This document shows, in pieces, positions 38,551-41,299 of a stretch of DNA of 41,299 nt. Position numbers and translations under genes: made by a program. Positions within the stretch are counted from its first letter, which is position 1. Each line of letters opens with the position of its first letter. The notes beneath the pieces are model-generated. The model was given only the letters and a program-made list of their open reading frames with translations. It searched no databases and had not been told where the DNA came from. The DNA lies in the NCBI GenBank assembly GCA_004210455.1, contig SEFA01000057.1:1-41299 (forward strand), read 5' to 3'. Source of the stretch: Rubrivivax sp. Its GTDB lineage: Bacteria; Pseudomonadota; Gammaproteobacteria; Burkholderiales; Burkholderiaceae_C.

Positions 38551-39555
38551 ATGACCCAGACTTCCACGACCCGCCGCCGCCTGCTGGGCGCCGCCGCCCT
38601 GGCCTCCCTGTCCGCCGCGGGCGCAGGGATCGCGCCGTCGGCGTTCGCGCAGGCCGCATGGCCGAGCCGGCCCGTGGTCATCGTCGTGCCCTTCCCGGCC
38701 GGCGGCGGCACCGACGCCTTCGCGCGACCGCTGACGGCCGTGCTGACCAAGCAGACCGGCAAGCAGTTCATCATCGACAACAAGGGCGGCGCCGGCGGGA
38801 CCGTCGGCGCGACCCTCGCGTCCAAGGCCGCGCCGGACGGCTACACCTTCTTCATGGGCGCCGTGCACCACGCGATCGCGCCGGCGATGTATCCCAAGCT
38901 CGAGTACAAGCTGGAGGAGGACTTCGTCCCCGTCGCGCTGGTCTCCAGCGTGCCGCAGGTGATCGTGATCAACCCGGCGAAGGTGCAGGCCACCGATGTG
39001 AAGGGCCTGCTCGACTTCCTGAAGAAGAACCCCGGCAAGCTGAACTACGGCTCGGCGGGCAACGGCACCTCGCACCACCTCGCGGGCGAACTCTTCAAGC
39101 TGCAGACGCAGACCTTCATCACCCACATCCCCTACCGCGGCGCCGGCCCGGCGCTGCAGGACCTGATGGCGGGCCAGGTGGACCTGATGTTCGACGGCCT
39201 GGGCTCGTCGGCGGCGCACATCCGCGGCGGACGCATCAAGGCGCTGGCGGTGGCCTCGTCCAAGCGCGCGCCGGGCTTCCCGGACATCCCGAGCGCCGCG
39301 GAGGCCGGCATCCCGCAGTACCAGGTCGCCACCTGGTACGGGCTGTGGGCGCCGAAGGGCACGCCGAAGGAAGTGATCGCCGCGATGCAGGCGGAGCTGC
39401 GCAAGGCCTATGCGACCGAGGAGCTGAAGAACATCTGGACCGGCCTGGGCACCGACATGCCCACGCTCTACGGCGACGCCTTCGGCAAGTTCGTGCACGG
39501 CGAGGTGGTGCGCTGGGCCGACGTGGTCAAGCGCAGCGGTGCGAAACTGGATTGA
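38551..39555 (+). CDS. Bug-family (TctC-like) tripartite tricarboxylate transporter substrate-binding protein
   Basis: A 334-residue periplasmic binding protein. It has a twin-arginine-like signal (TTRRRLLGAAALASLSAAGA, cleavage after AFA). The mature protein starts WPSRPVVIVVPFPAGGGTDA, diagnostic of Bug proteins, with later NYGSAGNGTSHHLAGELFK and HIPYRGAGPALQDLMAGQVD. Position between the two malonate enzymes suggests it binds malonate or a related dicarboxylate. No TctA/TctB membrane partners are in the window, so it is an orphan or works with a system elsewhere. Its stop overlaps the matB start (TGATG). Confidence 0.93.
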   Translation: MTQTSTTRRRLLGAAALASLSAAGAGIAPSAFAQAAWPSRPVVIVVPFPAGGGTDAFARPLTAVLTKQTGKQFIIDNKGGAGGTVGATLASKAAPDGYTFFMGAVHHAIAPAMYPKLEYKLEEDFVPVALVSSVPQVIVINPAKVQATDVKGLLDFLKKNPGKLNYGSAGNGTSHHLAGELFKLQTQTFITHIPYRGAGPALQDLMAGQVDLMFDGLGSSAAHIRGGRIKALAVASSKRAPGFPDIPSAAEAGIPQYQVATWYGLWAPKGTPKEVIAAMQAELRKAYATEELKNIWTGLGTDMPTLYGDAFGKFVHGEVVRWADVVKRSGAKLD

Positions 39556-41108
39556 TGAACACCGTGAACGCCAACCTGTTCGCCGCGCTGCGCGCGAATT
39601 TCTCCGACGACCTGGACGCCTGCGCGATCGAGCTGGCCGACGGCCCCGACGCCGGCCAGCGCTACAGCTGGCGCGACATCGACCGCGCCACGGCGATGAT
39701 CGCCAACCTGCTGGACTCGCTGGACCTGCCCGCGGGCAGCCGCGTCGCGGTGCAGACGGAGAAGAGCGTCGAGGCGCTGCTGCTGTACCTCGCGGTGCTG
39801 CGCGCCGGCTACGTCTACCTGCCGCTGAACACGGCCTACCAGGCCGCCGAGCTCGAGTACTTCATCGACAACGCGGAGCCGGCCGTGGTCGTCTGCGCGG
39901 GGAAGAACTTCGGCTGGATCAGCAAGCTGGCGTTCCAGGCCAAGGTGCCGTGGGTGTTCACGCTGAACGAGGACCGCAGCGGCACGCTGCTGGACCGCGC
40001 GGTGCAGATGCCCGACACGCACCAGGCGGCGGAGAAGACCGCCGATGAGCTGGCGGCGATCCTCTACACGAGCGGCACGACCGGTCGCAGCAAGGGCGCG
40101 ATGCTGAGCCACGGCAACCTGCTGTCCAACGCCGAGGTGCTCAAGCACCACTGGGGCTGGCAGGCGGACGATGTGCTGATCCACGCGCTGCCGATCTTCC
40201 ATGTGCACGGGCTGTTCGTCGCATCGCATGGGGCCTTGCTGTCGGGCGCGAAGATGCTGTGGTTCAACCGCTTCGATCCTCGCGGCGTGATCGCGCGGCT
40301 GCCGGACGCGACGCTGTTCATGGGCGTGCCGACGCTGTACGTGCGGCTGCTGGAACAGGCCGCGCTGACCCGGGAGGCCTGCGCGCGGATGCGCCTGTTC
40401 ATCAGCGGTTCCGCGCCGCTGCTGATCGAGACCTTCCACGAATGGCAGCGTCGCACCGGGTTCACCATCCTGGAGCGCTACGGCATGAGCGAGACAGTGA
40501 TGCTGACCTCGAATCCGTACAAGCCCGAGGACGGCGAACGTCGCGGCGGCACGGTCGGTCGTCCGCTGCCGGGCGTGGGGCTGCGCATCGTCGACGACGC
40601 GGGCGCGCCCTGCCCCAGCACCGGCGACGGCGAGATCGGCCACCTCCAGGTGAGCGGACCCAACGTGTTCTCGGGCTACTGGCGCATGCCGGAGAAGACG
40701 AAGGAGGAATTCACCGCCGACGGCTGGTTCAAGACCGGCGACGTGGGCCGGCGCGACGACCGGGGCTACGTGACGATCGTGGGGCGGAGCAAGGACCTGA
40801 TCATCACCGGCGGCTACAACGTGTACCCGGCGGAGATCGAAGGCTGGCTCAACGAGTTGCCCGGCGTGGCGGAGTCGGCCGTGGTCGGCGTCCCGCATCC
40901 GGACTTCGGCGAAGGCGTGATCGCCGTGGTGGTGCCGCGATCCGGCGCCGCGCTGGACGGCGCGACGCTGATCGCGGCGCTGAAGGACCGCATCGCGGGC
41001 TTCAAGGTGCCCAAGCGCGTCTTCGTCGACGGCGAGTTGCCCCGCAACGCGATGGGCAAGGTGCAGAAGAACCTGCTCCGCGATCGGCACCGCGGACTGT
41101 TCGACTGA
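39555..41108 (+). CDS. matB: MatB, malonyl-CoA synthetase
   Basis: Activates malonate with ATP and CoA to malonyl-CoA. The 517-residue protein is an ANL-superfamily adenylate-forming ligase. It has the P-loop LAAILYTSGTTGRSKGAMLS, HALPIFHVHGLFVA (MatB-type), LERYGMSETVML, GWFKTGDVGRRDDRGYV (hinge Asp) and the C-terminal catalytic Lys in LPRNAMGKVQKN. Fatty-acid or acetate ligases have a different HxxG region, so the malonate assignment is good, supported by the decarboxylase neighbour. The ATG overlaps the preceding stop. Confidence 0.93.
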   Translation: MNTVNANLFAALRANFSDDLDACAIELADGPDAGQRYSWRDIDRATAMIANLLDSLDLPAGSRVAVQTEKSVEALLLYLAVLRAGYVYLPLNTAYQAAELEYFIDNAEPAVVVCAGKNFGWISKLAFQAKVPWVFTLNEDRSGTLLDRAVQMPDTHQAAEKTADELAAILYTSGTTGRSKGAMLSHGNLLSNAEVLKHHWGWQADDVLIHALPIFHVHGLFVASHGALLSGAKMLWFNRFDPRGVIARLPDATLFMGVPTLYVRLLEQAALTREACARMRLFISGSAPLLIETFHEWQRRTGFTILERYGMSETVMLTSNPYKPEDGERRGGTVGRPLPGVGLRIVDDAGAPCPSTGDGEIGHLQVSGPNVFSGYWRMPEKTKEEFTADGWFKTGDVGRRDDRGYVTIVGRSKDLIITGGYNVYPAEIEGWLNELPGVAESAVVGVPHPDFGEGVIAVVVPRSGAALDGATLIAALKDRIAGFKVPKRVFVDGELPRNAMGKVQKNLLRDRHRGLFD

Positions 41109-41116
41109 TCCCGCTT

Positions 41117-41152
41117 CAGAGCAGACGCAGGATGTTGAACGGCCAGTACATG
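41117..41152 (-). CDS. Possible 11-residue microprotein ORF
   Basis: On the minus strand ATG at 41152 encodes MYWPFNILRLL then TGA. AAGGAGA lies four bases before the ATG, the strongest Shine-Dalgarno match in this part of the window. The peptide is hydrophobic. It ends eight bases past the matB stop, convergent with it. It could be a leader peptide or a chance match; the next gene on this strand cannot be matB. Bases 41153-41299 show nothing else recognisable. Confidence 0.3.
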
Positions 41153-41299
41153 GCGTCTCCTTGAGGGTGGATGGGGCCGATCAGTGCGCCGGCCCTGGCG
41201 ATGCATCCGACACGCCGCGCGGAGTACATTGGCTGCCTTGCCTTCCCTCGTCGTGCCTCGCCTTCCTTGCCGCCGCCCCGCTCCCGTGACTGCCCCGCC

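Overview
The window comes from a high-GC beta-proteobacterium, most likely order Burkholderiales and of the Roseateles/Mitsuaria/Rubrivivax type. This rests on the tandem-fused double-length UvrA, the FolB-TtcA pairing, the Bug-type binding protein, frequent GATAAT/TAGAAT -10 boxes and dense GC-rich coding. I recognised the organism type from protein families; I ran no search. I saw no rRNA, tRNA, CRISPR array, integrase or complete insertion sequence.

Layout. 135-2299: methionine-sulfoxide repair pair msrPQ and a GNAT acetyltransferase. 2308-4170: a small decayed accessory patch with a NUDIX remnant, an intact APH(3')-like aminoglycoside phosphotransferase, and the scar of a divergent SDR/LysR pair. 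4252-9070: housekeeping genes, namely an FAD oxidoreductase fused to dihydroneopterin aldolase (FolB), ttcA, a DUF4136-type lipoprotein and glmU. 9265-11381: a hypothetical gene, a long palindrome, a RAYT-like Y1 transposase relative with a damaged HUH motif, and a secreted thioredoxin-fold protein. 11538-19022: a YedI/DUF808 membrane protein, small unknown genes, an UPF0149 protein, an M48 lipoprotein protease, a large S9 peptidase and two unknown genes. 19100-24736: a 1878-residue double UvrA. 25115-26304: a stand-alone receiver protein, then a ribbon-helix-helix-like gene overlapping a two-TM gene.

26327-36924 (all minus strand) looks like one functional module. A PAS-AAA+-Fis sigma54 activator and a Cache chemoreceptor lie upstream of a seven-gene operon: periplasmic binding protein, secreted type-2 short-chain polyhydroxyalkanoate (PHA) depolymerase, LivG, LivF, LivH, LivM and a cytoplasmic alpha/beta hydrolase. 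Five of its junctions overlap or lie within 16 bp. In front of the operon is a near-perfect sigma54 promoter (33420-33435), preceded by dyad repeats placed like enhancer sites. The inferred picture is sense, swim, secrete depolymerase, import product, hydrolyse, all under sigma54 control. This is the most interesting system in the window.

37151-41108: a malonate-use operon (malonyl-CoA decarboxylase, Bug-type binding protein, malonyl-CoA synthetase) divergent from the sigma54 activator. The last 190 bases hold only a possible 11-residue ORF on the minus strand.
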